Shown piece by piece: positions 41,091-50,150 of a stretch of DNA of 64,000 bases. The DNA is taken from NCBI RefSeq assembly GCF_013205025.1, contig NZ_JABMLE010000004.1, forward strand, positions 494,946-558,945, given 5' to 3'. Position 1 is the first letter of the stretch; each line of letters starts with the position of its first letter. The stretch is from Rathayibacter sp. VKM Ac-2857. Lineage in GTDB: Bacteria; Actinomycetota; Actinomycetes; Actinomycetales; Microbacteriaceae. The notes beneath the pieces were generated by a model, which was given only the letters and a program-made list of their open reading frames with translations, was not told the DNA's origin and did not search any database. The position numbers and the translations under genes are program-made.

Positions 41091-42577
41091 CCGCGTCAGA
41101 CCAGCGTCCCGTCGTCCCCGGCTTCCACCCCGACCCGTCGGTCTGCGTCGTGGACGGCGTCGCGTATCTGGCGAACTCGACCTTCGAGTACGCGCCCGGC
41201 GTGCCGATCCACGCGTCGACCGACTTCAGGACGTGGACGCTGGTCGGGCACGCCCTCCACCGGCCGGACCAGCTCCCCCTCGCCGGGACCGGCCCCTCCG
41301 GCGGGATCTTCGCGCCGACCCTGCGCCACCACGACGGACGCTTCTGGATGATCACGACCAACGTCGCCGACGAGCAGGGGCAGGTGCTCGTCACCGCAGA
41401 GGACGCCGCCGGCCCCTGGTCCGAGGCGATCCGCATCCCGGGTATCGACGGCATCGACCCCGACATCGCCTGGGGTGAGGACGGAACCTGCTACGTCACC
41501 TACGCGGGTCGCACCGGGATCGCGCAGGTCGAGATCGACCCCGCCACGGGAGAGGTCCTCACCGAGCCGCGGCTGCTCTGGTCGGGCACCGGCGGGAAGT
41601 TCCCGGAGGGGCCGCACCTGCTCGAGCGCGACGGGCACTGGTACCTCCTCATCGCCGAGGGCGGCACTGAGCGCGGGCACTCCGTCTCAATCGCCCGCGG
41701 CCCGTCGCCCTCCGGGCCCTTCACCGGGAATCCGGCGAACCCGATCCTCACCAAGCGCGGCACCTCCTCCTCCGTGCAGAGCACCGGGCACTCGGACCTG
41801 GTCGAGATCGCACCCGGCGTGTGGGCGCTCGTCTACCTCGCCGTCCGACCTCGCGGGAGCAGTCCGGAGTGGCACGTCCTCGGCCGCGAGACGTTCGCCT
41901 CAGCGGTGGAGTGGATTGACGGCTGGCCCGTCGTCGGAGCGCCGATCGAGCCGCCCGAGCGGCCGAGCCGGGAGACCCTGGTGCGGGGTGAGGCGCTGCC
42001 GCCGACCTGGGTGGGCGACGAGGTGTTCCCCACCGACGTGGTCGAGGTGTCCGAGCACGGATGGACCCTCACCGGCTCCGGGAGTCAGGAGACGTTCGTC
42101 GGACGCCGCCAGGACCGCCTCTTCTTCTCCGCCCGCGCGGCTCTCAGCACGACCGGCGAGGCGGCCCTCTCCGTGCGGATCGACCGCCGGCACCGGTTCC
42201 GGCTCGAGCTCGAGGGCGATCGCCTGAGCACCGTGCTCGTGGTCGGCGGGCACCGCGTCGTCCTCGACGAGCGGGCAGCGGTCACCGGCGCCGAGCTGCA
42301 GATCCGCACCTTCCCCGTCGAAGGAGGCTTCTTCGAGGCACGGGGCCCGGACCACCTGGTCGGCGGTGTCGTCGTGGACGGCGTCTTCACCGAGACGGGG
42401 CGCGCCGACGGCCGCTACGTCTCCACGGAGGTGGCGGGCGGCATGACCGGGCGGATCATCGGCATCGAGGTCGGCGTCGGAAGGGCCGAGCTGACCGCCT
42501 TCACGTACGTCGGATCCGATGAGCCGCTCGCCGAGCCGTTCCCCGTCGAGCAGCTCGAGGAGACGACCGTCAGTTGA
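41087..42577 (+). CDS. glycoside hydrolase family 43 protein
   Basis: A 496-residue cytoplasmic GH43 enzyme: a five-bladed propeller (about 1-310) with catalytic base Asp16 (GFHPDPS), a second Asp near 124-126 (GIDPDIAW) and acid Glu174 (KFPEGPHL), then a C-terminal beta-sandwich of about 180 residues as in GH43 beta-xylosidases/arabinofuranosidases. It lacks a signal peptide, so it trims imported xylosides or arabinosides. It is the last gene of the importer/deglycosidase operon and overlaps the convergent ROK gene by eight bases. Confidence 0.88.
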   Translation: MTASDQRPVVPGFHPDPSVCVVDGVAYLANSTFEYAPGVPIHASTDFRTWTLVGHALHRPDQLPLAGTGPSGGIFAPTLRHHDGRFWMITTNVADEQGQVLVTAEDAAGPWSEAIRIPGIDGIDPDIAWGEDGTCYVTYAGRTGIAQVEIDPATGEVLTEPRLLWSGTGGKFPEGPHLLERDGHWYLLIAEGGTERGHSVSIARGPSPSGPFTGNPANPILTKRGTSSSVQSTGHSDLVEIAPGVWALVYLAVRPRGSSPEWHVLGRETFASAVEWIDGWPVVGAPIEPPERPSRETLVRGEALPPTWVGDEVFPTDVVEVSEHGWTLTGSGSQETFVGRRQDRLFFSARAALSTTGEAALSVRIDRRHRFRLELEGDRLSTVLVVGGHRVVLDERAAVTGAELQIRTFPVEGGFFEARGPDHLVGGVVVDGVFTETGRADGRYVSTEVAGGMTGRIIGIEVGVGRAELTAFTYVGSDEPLAEPFPVEQLEETTVS

Positions 42578-43910
42578 ACGCCCCGGCGTAGCGCTGCAGC
42601 GCCGTCGCGTGGCCGAACGGCACGCCCTCGCCGACCCACTGGGTCAGGCCGGCGGGGGCGAGCACGTTCTCGATCGCCAGCAGCGCCGCCCCGGTGACGC
42701 CCTCCAGCTGATCCAGGCTCGCCGCGCGGATGACGAGGCGCTCGGCGACCAGATCGGTGCAGCCGGACCGGACCGCGTCGGTCACGAGATCGACGAAGTA
42801 CTCCCCGCCCCGCAGGACGCCGCCGCCGATCGCGACGACCCCCGGGTTCAGCACGTTGACGAGATTCGCGACCACGCCGGCCACGATGCGGCCCGCGCTC
42901 GTCAGCAGCTCCATCGAGAGCGGATCGCCCTCGAGAGCGGCTCGCCCGAGGTCCCCGAGAGCGAGAGCGTCGCCCCGGTCGACGACCTCCGCGAGGAGCG
43001 GGCTCTCCCGGGCGCGATCCTGTGCGGCGTGGAGGAGCGACCAGCCGCTCGCGACCGCCTCGAGGCAGCCGATCCGCCCGCAGCGGCAGACCGCGGCGGG
43101 GTCGTCGGACACCTTGATGTGGCCGATGTCGCCCGCGCCGCCGCGCTCGCCGCGGATGAGGCGCCCGCGGATGATCATCCCGGCGCCGACGCCCGTGCCC
43201 ACCTTCACGAACAGCATGTCGCGACCGTCCCGGTGCGCCCCCGCGGCCCACTCGCCCAGGGCCATCAGGTTGACGTCGTTGTCGACCCAGACCGGGGCGT
43301 CGTAGTGGTCGCGGAACCACGCGCGCACGTTGACGTCGTGCCAGCCGGGCATGATCGGCGGCGCGACGAGGCGGCCGGACCCGTACTCGACCGGGCCGGG
43401 CACTCCGATCGCGATCCCCCACGGGCGCGACACCCCGGCGCTCGCGGCGACCCGCTCGAACTGCAGGCGCACGCGCTCCAGAGTCTCCTGCGGGCCGTTC
43501 GCGACACTCCAGTCCTCGTGCCCGGTCGCGAGCAGCGTGCCGGAGAGATCGGAGACGGCCACCGTGAACTCGGACGCGCCGATCACGGCCGCGAAGACGT
43601 GCCCGGCGTCGGCGGCGAAGTGCAGCGTCCGGGCCTGGCGGCCGCCCTCCGACGGGGCCAGCCCTCCCTCGCCCAGCAGTCCCAGCGCGAGAGCCTGCTC
43701 GACGCGCTGGGTCACGATCTTGCGACTCAGGCCGCTCGCCGCGACGAGCTCCGGCCGCGTCGCCGCCCGGCCGGTCCGGACGAGCTCGATGATCGCCGCG
43801 AGCGGAGCCGCCTCGAGGGCCGGAGCGACCGAACCGCCGGGGACGTCGAAGCCGCCGAGAAGGGAGGCGGCGTGCTCCGCGGGCGTCGTCGTCGTCGTGT
43901 CCACGGTCAC
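42570..43910 (-). CDS. ROK family transcriptional repressor
   Basis: A 446-residue ROK regulator, second in the region. The winged helix-turn-helix is AATRPELVAASGLSRKIVTQRVEQALALGLL; the sugar-binding domain includes PVWVDNDVNLMALGEW, VKVGTGVGAGMIIRG, GDIGHIKVSDD and the zinc motif CRCGRIGCLEAV. Compared with the protein at 33031 it keeps the GTG-GAG glucokinase-like motif. GTG 43910 follows TAGGAGG. It is divergent from the GMC oxidoreductase gene and probably controls 44099-48288. Confidence 0.9.
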   Translation of the reverse strand: MTVDTTTTTPAEHAASLLGGFDVPGGSVAPALEAAPLAAIIELVRTGRAATRPELVAASGLSRKIVTQRVEQALALGLLGEGGLAPSEGGRQARTLHFAADAGHVFAAVIGASEFTVAVSDLSGTLLATGHEDWSVANGPQETLERVRLQFERVAASAGVSRPWGIAIGVPGPVEYGSGRLVAPPIMPGWHDVNVRAWFRDHYDAPVWVDNDVNLMALGEWAAGAHRDGRDMLFVKVGTGVGAGMIIRGRLIRGERGGAGDIGHIKVSDDPAAVCRCGRIGCLEAVASGWSLLHAAQDRARESPLLAEVVDRGDALALGDLGRAALEGDPLSMELLTSAGRIVAGVVANLVNVLNPGVVAIGGGVLRGGEYFVDLVTDAVRSGCTDLVAERLVIRAASLDQLEGVTGAALLAIENVLAPAGLTQWVGEGVPFGHATALQRYAGAFN

Positions 43911-43933
43911 CGCGTCCTCCTAGGGTCCCTCCG

Positions 43934-44040
43934 AGCATAAGTGCTGCGCCGGCGGAGGGCCGCGAGAGGGCTGCCAGGACACCGGACGAGGTCGGGAACC
44001 GTGGTCGGCTCTTGCGGTTAGGTGCGTGAAGCACATAAGT
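43934..44040. promoter_or_regulatory. divergent promoter region between ROK and GMC genes
   Basis: On the plus strand TTGCGG (44012-44017), a 17-bp spacer and ATAAGT (44035-44040) form a promoter for the GMC gene; the spacer contains GTGC-gtgaa-GCAC (44022-44034). Near the ROK start, AGCATAAGTGCT (43934-43945) is a near-palindrome over the ROK -10 region. Both places share GCA..TAAGT, suggesting two copies of one ROK operator. Confidence 0.45.
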
Positions 44041-44098
44041 TGGTCGACGACCGACGGGGCTCGACCGGCTCGTCGGCACGGCTCCCGAAAGGCTCGAC

Positions 44099-45634
44099 AT
44101 GACGGACAGGACGAACGACTCCCGCGGCTACCCGGACAGGGTGGACGTCGCGATCATCGGAAGCGGGCCGGCGGGCGCCGCCTACGCCCGCATCCTGAGC
44201 GAGCGCTCCCCCGGGGCCTCGATCGCCCTGTTCGAGGTCGGACCGACGATCAGCGATCCGCCCGGGACGCACGTGAAGAACATCGCCGATCTGCACGAGC
44301 GCGCGCGGGCGCAGCGCCGGTCGGAGGGGCCGCGCCCCCAGGGCGAGACGTCGACCGACACCCTGGACGACTACGCGACCGACGCCGCGCGCATGCAGCG
44401 GGCCGGCACCTTCCTCCTCGCCGACGGCTGGCAGCAGCCCGGCGAGGACGGCCTCCCCGCCGCCGCGATGTCGAGCAACGTCGGCGGCATGGCCGCGCAC
44501 TGGACCGGCGCCTGCCCGCGACCCGGCGCCAGCGAGCGGATCGCGTTCCTCCCCGATCTCGACGAGCTCTTGACCGAGGCCGAGCGACTCCTCTCCGTCA
44601 CCGCCGACGCCCTCGGCGACGCACCTCTCGCCGGCGACGTGCGCGCCCGGCTCTCCGCCGCCCTCGACGCCGGCCGCTCGCCCGACCGCCGGGTGCAGCC
44701 GATGCCGCTCGCCGTGCGCCGCACCGAGGACGGGTCGCTGATCTGGTCCGGCTCGGACGTGGTCTTCGGCGACGCCACCCGCGAGAACGAGCGCTTCACG
44801 CTCTTCGACGAGTCCCTCGTGACCCGTGTCCTCACCGAGGACGGAGCGGCGTCCGGCGTCACCGTGCGCGACCGGCGCAGCGGAGCGGAGCAGGACGTCG
44901 CCGCCCGCTTCGTGGTCGTAGCGGCGGACAGCCTCCGCACGCCCCAGGTGCTACACGCCTCCGGCGTCCGCCCCGAGGCGCTCGGCCGCTACCTCAACGA
45001 CCAGCCGCAGATGGTGCACGGCGCGATCCTCACCGACGTGCCCGAGGTCCCTACCGCCTCCGGCGCGGACACCGCGATCACCGCGCAGAGCGGAGTGTCC
45101 TGGATCCCCTTCACCGACGAGTTCCCGTTCCACGGCCAGGTCATGCAGCTCGACGCCTCGCCCGTTCCGCTGGACTTCGACACGATCCCCGGCTCGATCG
45201 TCGGGCTCGGCTGGTTCTGCGCCAAGGATCTCCAGGCCTCCGACCGGGTCGCGTTCTCGGACGACGAGACCGACGAGTACGGGATGCCCGCGCTCCGGAT
45301 CCACTACACGCTCACCGGCAAGGACCACGAGACACTGGCGCGGGCGCGCGAGTCGATCCTCGCCGCGGCTCTGGCCGTCGGCCGCCCCCTCGGCGACGAG
45401 CCGCGCCTCTTCCCGGCCGGCGCCTCGCTGCACTACCAGGGCAGCGTCCGCATGGGCGAGACCGACGACGGCACGTCCGTCTGCGATCCGACGGGCCAGG
45501 TCTGGGGACACTCCGGTCTCTTCGTCGCCGGCAACGGCGTCATCCCGACCGCCACCGCCTGCAATCCCACCCTCACCGGTGTCGCCCTCGCCGTGCGCGG
45601 AGCCCGCCGCATCGCCGAGGAGCTGAACCGATGA
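44099..45634 (+). CDS. GMC-type FAD oxidoreductase, candidate glycoside 3-oxidase
   Basis: A 511-residue glucose-methanol-choline oxidoreductase. The FAD motif IIGSGPAGAAYARIL starts at residue 19, SSNVGGMAAHWTGA is the second flavin contact, and the C-terminal active-site pair is His445 (SLHYQGSVRMG) and Asn489 (CNPTLTG). There is no signal peptide. Size and class fit C-glycoside 3-oxidases (CarA) and pyranose-2/3-oxidases. Beside the deglycosidase-like genes at 39799-41090, oxidation of the sugar C3 hydroxyl is the likely reaction; the electron acceptor (O2 or other) is not visible. Confidence 0.82.
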   Translation: MTDRTNDSRGYPDRVDVAIIGSGPAGAAYARILSERSPGASIALFEVGPTISDPPGTHVKNIADLHERARAQRRSEGPRPQGETSTDTLDDYATDAARMQRAGTFLLADGWQQPGEDGLPAAAMSSNVGGMAAHWTGACPRPGASERIAFLPDLDELLTEAERLLSVTADALGDAPLAGDVRARLSAALDAGRSPDRRVQPMPLAVRRTEDGSLIWSGSDVVFGDATRENERFTLFDESLVTRVLTEDGAASGVTVRDRRSGAEQDVAARFVVVAADSLRTPQVLHASGVRPEALGRYLNDQPQMVHGAILTDVPEVPTASGADTAITAQSGVSWIPFTDEFPFHGQVMQLDASPVPLDFDTIPGSIVGLGWFCAKDLQASDRVAFSDDETDEYGMPALRIHYTLTGKDHETLARARESILAAALAVGRPLGDEPRLFPAGASLHYQGSVRMGETDDGTSVCDPTGQVWGHSGLFVAGNGVIPTATACNPTLTGVALAVRGARRIAEELNR

Positions 45635-47292
45635 CCCCCCTCACCTCAGGAGCCCCCGTGTCCGACCTCCCCCGCCTCGACCGTTCGGCGCGTCCGACGC
45701 AGCTGATCGTCGACGGCGCTCCGTTCCTCTGCCTCGGCGGCGAGCTCCACAACTCCAGCCCGTCCGACCCGCGGCACATGGCTCCGATCTGGTCGACGAT
45801 CGGAGCGTCCGGCGTGAGCTCGATCGTCGCCCCGGTCGGCTGGGACCAGGTGGAGCCCATGGAGGGCGAGTTCGACTTCGGCGTCGTCGACGCGCTGCTC
45901 GAGGGTGCGCGCTCCGCGGGCGTCCGACTCGTCCTGATCTGGTTCGGCGCCTTCAAGAACGCCCTCTCGACCTACGCCCCGACCTGGGTTCGCGCCGACA
46001 CGACGCGGTTCGAACGAGCCGACCGCGGCCCGTCGCCGCTGCGCGCCCCGCTCACCTACGACGGATCCATGCCCCGACCCGGCCTCTCGGTGTTCTCCGA
46101 CGAGCTCCGTCGTGCGGACCAGGTCGCCTACACAGCCCTGATGGAGCACCTCGCCCGCGTGGACGAGGTCCACACCGTGATCATGACGCAGGTGGAGAAC
46201 GAGGTGGGCCTGCTTGGAGCGAGCCGCGACCTCTCCGACCCCGCTCGGCGCGCCTGGCTCGCACCTGTCCCCGCCGCGCTCGTCGAGGCCGTCTCGAACG
46301 AGCCCGCCGGCTTCCACGAGGACGTCGTCGCGCTCTTCGAGCGCTCCCGCTCCGACGGAGCCTCCTGGCAGGAGCGCTTCGGCGACGACGACCCCGTGGC
46401 GGACGAGGTCTTCATGTCCTGGGGCTACGGCAGCTACCTGGGCACCCTCGCCGCGGCAGGCAAGACGGTCAAGGCGCTGCCCGCCTACGCGAACGCGTGG
46501 CTCGGGCCGCAGCCGGGGCAGGACGCCCCCGGCCAGTACCCCAGCGGCGGCCCGACCGCGCGGATGCGAGGAGTGTGGAAGGTCGCGGGACCGGCGCTCG
46601 ACTTCGTCTCCCCCGACATCTACGTCCAGCACAGCGAGCCGGTGATGCGCGAGTACTCGGCCCCCGACAACCCGCTCTTCATCCCCGAGGCGCGCGTCCT
46701 CACCGGCGACGCCTTCCGTGCGATCGGCGGATTCGACGCCCTCGGCTATCACGTGTTCGGCGTCGACGACGTCCGCGAGGGCAGCCAGCTGTACGGCGCC
46801 TTCCGGCAGTTGCTCGCCCTCGCCCCACAGATCCTCGAGGCCCAGCGTGCGGGCCGCATCATCGGCTTCGCCCTCGATGCCGGGACGGAGTCGCTCACGA
46901 CGGAGATCGAGGGGATGACCGTCGTGGCGCGCAGCGCGCCGAGCATGCTGGCGAACCTGCTCCTCGACGTCGGAGTCCGGCTCCCCGAGCCGGCGCCGCT
47001 CCCCGACGAGAACCTGCCCACGGCGCACGCCCCCTCCCCCGCGGACGGGCGCGCCTTCGGGATCGTCCTGCAGACCGGGCCGCTCGAGTACCTCGCCCTC
47101 GGCCAGCAGACCATGATCGACTTCAGCCGCGACGGCGTGCAGGTCGAGATCGACGGCCTCCGCGAGCTGCGGCTCCAGAACGGCGAGTGGGTCGAGGGAC
47201 GGATCCTCAACGGCGACGAGCGGCTGATGATCCTCGGCGCGCACGGCGTGACCGCGGTGCGGGTCAGGCTCCTCGAAACACCGGCGGCCTGA
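45631..47292 (+). CDS. beta-galactosidase-like glycoside hydrolase (GH35/GH42 clan, DUF5597-type C-terminus)
   Basis: A 553-residue cytoplasmic clan-A glycosidase. The N-terminal barrel has FLCLGGELHNSS, APVGWDQVEPMEGEFDF and the acid/base Glu189 in MTQVENEVG; the nucleophile is probably the Glu of PLFIPEARV. The C-terminal part (from about 440) is a small beta domain like that found with DUF5597-containing galactosidases. The expected substrate is a beta-linked galactoside or related glycoside. It overlaps the GMC gene stop by four bases, so both proteins are made together. Confidence 0.87.
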   Translation: MTPLTSGAPVSDLPRLDRSARPTQLIVDGAPFLCLGGELHNSSPSDPRHMAPIWSTIGASGVSSIVAPVGWDQVEPMEGEFDFGVVDALLEGARSAGVRLVLIWFGAFKNALSTYAPTWVRADTTRFERADRGPSPLRAPLTYDGSMPRPGLSVFSDELRRADQVAYTALMEHLARVDEVHTVIMTQVENEVGLLGASRDLSDPARRAWLAPVPAALVEAVSNEPAGFHEDVVALFERSRSDGASWQERFGDDDPVADEVFMSWGYGSYLGTLAAAGKTVKALPAYANAWLGPQPGQDAPGQYPSGGPTARMRGVWKVAGPALDFVSPDIYVQHSEPVMREYSAPDNPLFIPEARVLTGDAFRAIGGFDALGYHVFGVDDVREGSQLYGAFRQLLALAPQILEAQRAGRIIGFALDAGTESLTTEIEGMTVVARSAPSMLANLLLDVGVRLPEPAPLPDENLPTAHAPSPADGRAFGIVLQTGPLEYLALGQQTMIDFSRDGVQVEIDGLRELRLQNGEWVEGRILNGDERLMILGAHGVTAVRVRLLETPAA

Positions 47293-47319
47293 GCCGGTGC
47301 CGGGATCCACGAGGAAGCG

Positions 47320-48288
47320 ATGACGGCCGTCGTCCGCTGGGGCATCGCCGGGACGGGGCCGATCTCGCAGCAGATCGCGCGAGACTTCGGCCTCGTCGAC
47401 GGCGCGGAGCTCGTCGCCGTCGCTTCGCGTACCGCGGCGAATGCTGCGGGATTCGGCGACGAGTTTGCGATCCCGCTCCGGTTCTCCGACTACTCGGCGA
47501 TGCTCGACGCGGACCTCGACGCCGTCTACCTCGGCACTCCCCACGTCACCCACTTCGCGCTGGCGAAGGAGGCCCTGCAGCGTGGACGCCACGTTCTCTG
47601 CGAGAAGCCCCTCGGACTCGACGCGACCGAGGTCCGCGAGCTGTCCGCGATCGCGCGCGGCGCGGGCGTCTTCCTCATGGAGGCCATGTGGATGCGGTTC
47701 ACCCCGCTGATGGCGCTCGTGCGCGAGATCGTCGACTCCGGTGAGATCGGCGAGGTGCGCGCCGTGCAGGCGGCGTTCGGCGCGCCCTTCCCGCGCGACG
47801 GCTCCAGCCGCTGGCAGCGCGGCGGCAGCTCGCTTCTCGACCAGGGGATCTACCCCGTCACCCTCGCGCACCTGATGCTGGGCGCGCCGGAGAGCGTCAC
47901 CGCCACCGGCGTGATCGACCCTCTCGGCATCGACCTCAGCACCCACTTCACCCTCGAGTACGGCGGCGGGCGCTTCGCCCAGGGGGCGAGCTCGATGGTC
48001 GAGTTCCTCGCCGGCACCGCCTCCGTCTCGGGCAGAACCGGCTGGATCGGCATCGATCCCGGCTTCTGGTTCGCCTCGGGGCTCACCGTCCACGGCTACG
48101 GCCCCACCGGACCGACCGCCCGGCGCCACGAGGTCGAGCGGGAGGGCCACGGCTACGTCCCCATGCTGCGCGAGGTCACCCGCGCCATCACAGCCGGGCT
48201 CCTCGAGCATCCCCTGCACACTCTGGAGGACGCCGTCGCCGTCTTCGAGACTCTCGACGCCGTTCGACGTCGAACGATCCAGGTGTGA
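47320..48288 (+). CDS. Gfo/Idh/MocA family oxidoreductase
   Basis: A 322-residue NAD(P)-dependent dehydrogenase. The Rossmann motif GIAGTGPISQQIA starts at residue 9, the GTPHVTHF motif follows, and the EKPLGLD motif (Glu-Lys-Pro) carries the catalytic lysine; LDQGIYPVTLAHLMLG contains the usual conserved Gly-x-Tyr-x-x-x-x-x-His region. Members interconvert sugars and 3-oxo or inositol forms and act on 3-ketoglycosides, so here it may reduce the released 3-oxo sugar back to glucose. It follows the galactosidase gene by 27 bp with a GAGGAA ribosome site. Confidence 0.88.
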   Translation: MTAVVRWGIAGTGPISQQIARDFGLVDGAELVAVASRTAANAAGFGDEFAIPLRFSDYSAMLDADLDAVYLGTPHVTHFALAKEALQRGRHVLCEKPLGLDATEVRELSAIARGAGVFLMEAMWMRFTPLMALVREIVDSGEIGEVRAVQAAFGAPFPRDGSSRWQRGGSSLLDQGIYPVTLAHLMLGAPESVTATGVIDPLGIDLSTHFTLEYGGGRFAQGASSMVEFLAGTASVSGRTGWIGIDPGFWFASGLTVHGYGPTGPTARRHEVEREGHGYVPMLREVTRAITAGLLEHPLHTLEDAVAVFETLDAVRRRTIQV

Positions 48289-48509
48289 GGTTCCGCGCAC
48301 GAGAGTCGCGGCCAGACCGACTCATCAGGAGCGCCGATGAACGACAGGCTCGCATCAGAGCGAGAAGCGCCTCTCGCGCGGGCGTTCGCGCCCGATCGTC
48401 CAGAGGAGGAGGCGACGCTTCTCTCCCGAGACGAGCCTCGCAGTAGCGTCGACATCGCGTCCCTCTGCACACCCCTGTTCCGAGCTGACGGGTGGACGGC
48501 CGGCCGGTC
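48289..48509. other. non-coding stretch entering a decayed region
   Basis: About 220 bp after the Gfo/Idh gene. The frames open here on both strands are compositionally driven, and I see no protein feature, terminator or repeat. Eroded 3' sequence of the SDR pseudogene may extend into it. Confidence 0.4.
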
Positions 48510-49114
48510 GGTCGACCAGCGGGTCCGCGTGCAGCGCCAGTGCAGGCTCTGGCCGAAGCCTGCAGCGTTGCCTCGAAGCGCGGCCTCCGGCGCCACGTTC
48601 ACGATGGCGCCGCGACCCTTGCCTCGAGCATCGCGGGCAGCACCGCGCGGCTCAGCGCGACCGTCCCGTCGACGTCGACCGAGAAGACGCGGTGCCACAG
48701 GGCGTCGTCCGCCTCGTGCAGTGGGGTCATGCCGTCCATGATGCCGGCGATGTTCGCCGGCCCGTCGATGCTTCCGCCCGCTACGGCGACGATCGATGCG
48801 ACTCCTTCGGCTGAGGTGATGTCGGCGGCGACCGTGACCATGAGGCCCTCGGGGGATGCCGCGGCGAGAGCCTCGATCCCGGTAGGCACCACGTCGACGG
48901 CGATCACTCGGCCGCCCTCGCGCGTGATGCGGCGGGCTGTCGCGCGTCCGATGCTCGAGCCGGCGCCGGTCGCGATCACGGTCTTGCCCGCGAAACCGTC
49001 GGATGAGCCCTGTGGCACCTCGGTCTCCTCCGGCGGGATGACGCCGCCGCCGGCCTGCTTCGCAAGCGTCTCGACCAGCTCCTGCGGGAAGGCTCCTCCG
49101 CCCAGCTCGACCAT
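48510..49114 (-). pseudogene. short-chain dehydrogenase/reductase remnant
   Basis: The open part, 48599-49114, encodes 171 residues with the SDR cofactor motif TVIATGAGSSIGRATA, then AADITSAEG, NIAGIMDGMTPLHE (NAG region altered to NIAG) and the start of the fourth helix (LSRAVLPAMLEA). It then hits a stop. One base out of frame the text continues GKGRGAIVNVAPEAALRGNAAG, after which the catalytic Tyr-x-x-x-Lys segment cannot be found. The gene is thus frameshifted near 48620 and truncated before its active site. Confidence 0.65.
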
Positions 49115-49273
49115 CGCTCGGAGAGTCAGCTGCCGCGCGGGGCGCAGTGCTTTCCCGTCCAGCCGCCCTGGGCGAGCATCTCCAGGAGAAACCGGCCGCC
49201 GACGGCGCCGTCGAGCCGCTCGTGCAGCGTGTTCTAAGCAGTGAGGGTCGAGTTGCTCTCCTCTGATCGCCAG

Positions 49274-50150
49274 CTAGACCGCGCGCCGGTGTGTGGCGGC
49301 GCATTGTCCGAGCCAGGCGAGGCTCGGCTTGGGGGTGCGGATGAACGTCTCCCGGTCGACGGCGATGAGTCCGAAGGTGGGTCCCCAGTGGCCCCACTCG
49401 TAGTTGTCGAGGATGCTCCAATGCAGGTAGCCGCGGACATCGATGCCGTCCGCGACGGCGTCGGAGAGCCCGGCGAGGGCGCCTTCGGTGTAGGCGATGC
49501 GACGGGTGTCGTCGGCGGTGGCGATGCCGTTCTCGGTCACCAGGATCGGGACGCCGGCCATCTCCGCGGCGTGGCGGACGGCCATACCGAGCGCGTCGGG
49601 GCGGTACGCGGTGCCGGTGATCGTGTTGTCCGGGTGCGGAGGGTGAGGGACGAGTCCGTTCTCGTCGACGGCCTGCGAGGAGTAGGACTGGACCCCCACG
49701 AAGTGATACTTCGAGGTAGAGGTCCTCCCAGACGTAGCGGACGGTGGTCAGCTTCGCCTCGTTGCCCGGCGTCGCGGTGAAGGCCTGGCAGGCGATGCTC
49801 CAGCCGACTTTCGCTACGGTGCTCTCGCGGATCGTGTCACGGACGGCGCGGTGTAGCTCGGCCAACCGGTGTCCGGTCTCGGCCTCAGGGTCCGGAAGAC
49901 TCCACCCACGGCCGGCATCGACGCTTTCCTCCGCAGCAGGGCCGACCTGCTCGCCGGCACGGCCGGTGTCGAACATCTGCTGCGCCTTGATCATCATCGA
50001 GAGCATGTTCGGCTCGTTGAAGGTGATGATCCACTCGACGCCGGTGAGGACGGGAAGGATCGTGTCGACGTAGCTGCGCCAGCGGGCGTGCGCGGTGTCG
50101 CCGGTCCAGCCGCCCTCCTCCGCGAACCACAGCGGGACCGTGAAGTGGGG
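49274..50150 (-). pseudogene. glycoside hydrolase family 1 (beta-glucosidase) remnant, 5'-truncated and frameshifted
   Basis: From 50147 downwards the frame reads HFTVPLWFAEEGGWTG and continues to ITFNEPNMLSMM, the GH1 acid/base motif (NEP). Near 49715 a frameshift moves the text to VGVQSYSSQAVDENG, and 49699-49274 gives ILVTENGIATADD (nucleophile motif ENG), GYLHWSILDNYEWG and the normal C-terminus. About the first 100 to 120 residues of a normal GH1 enzyme are missing. The cut edge at about 50148 coincides with the cut edge of the lacI remnant on the other strand. Confidence 0.8.
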
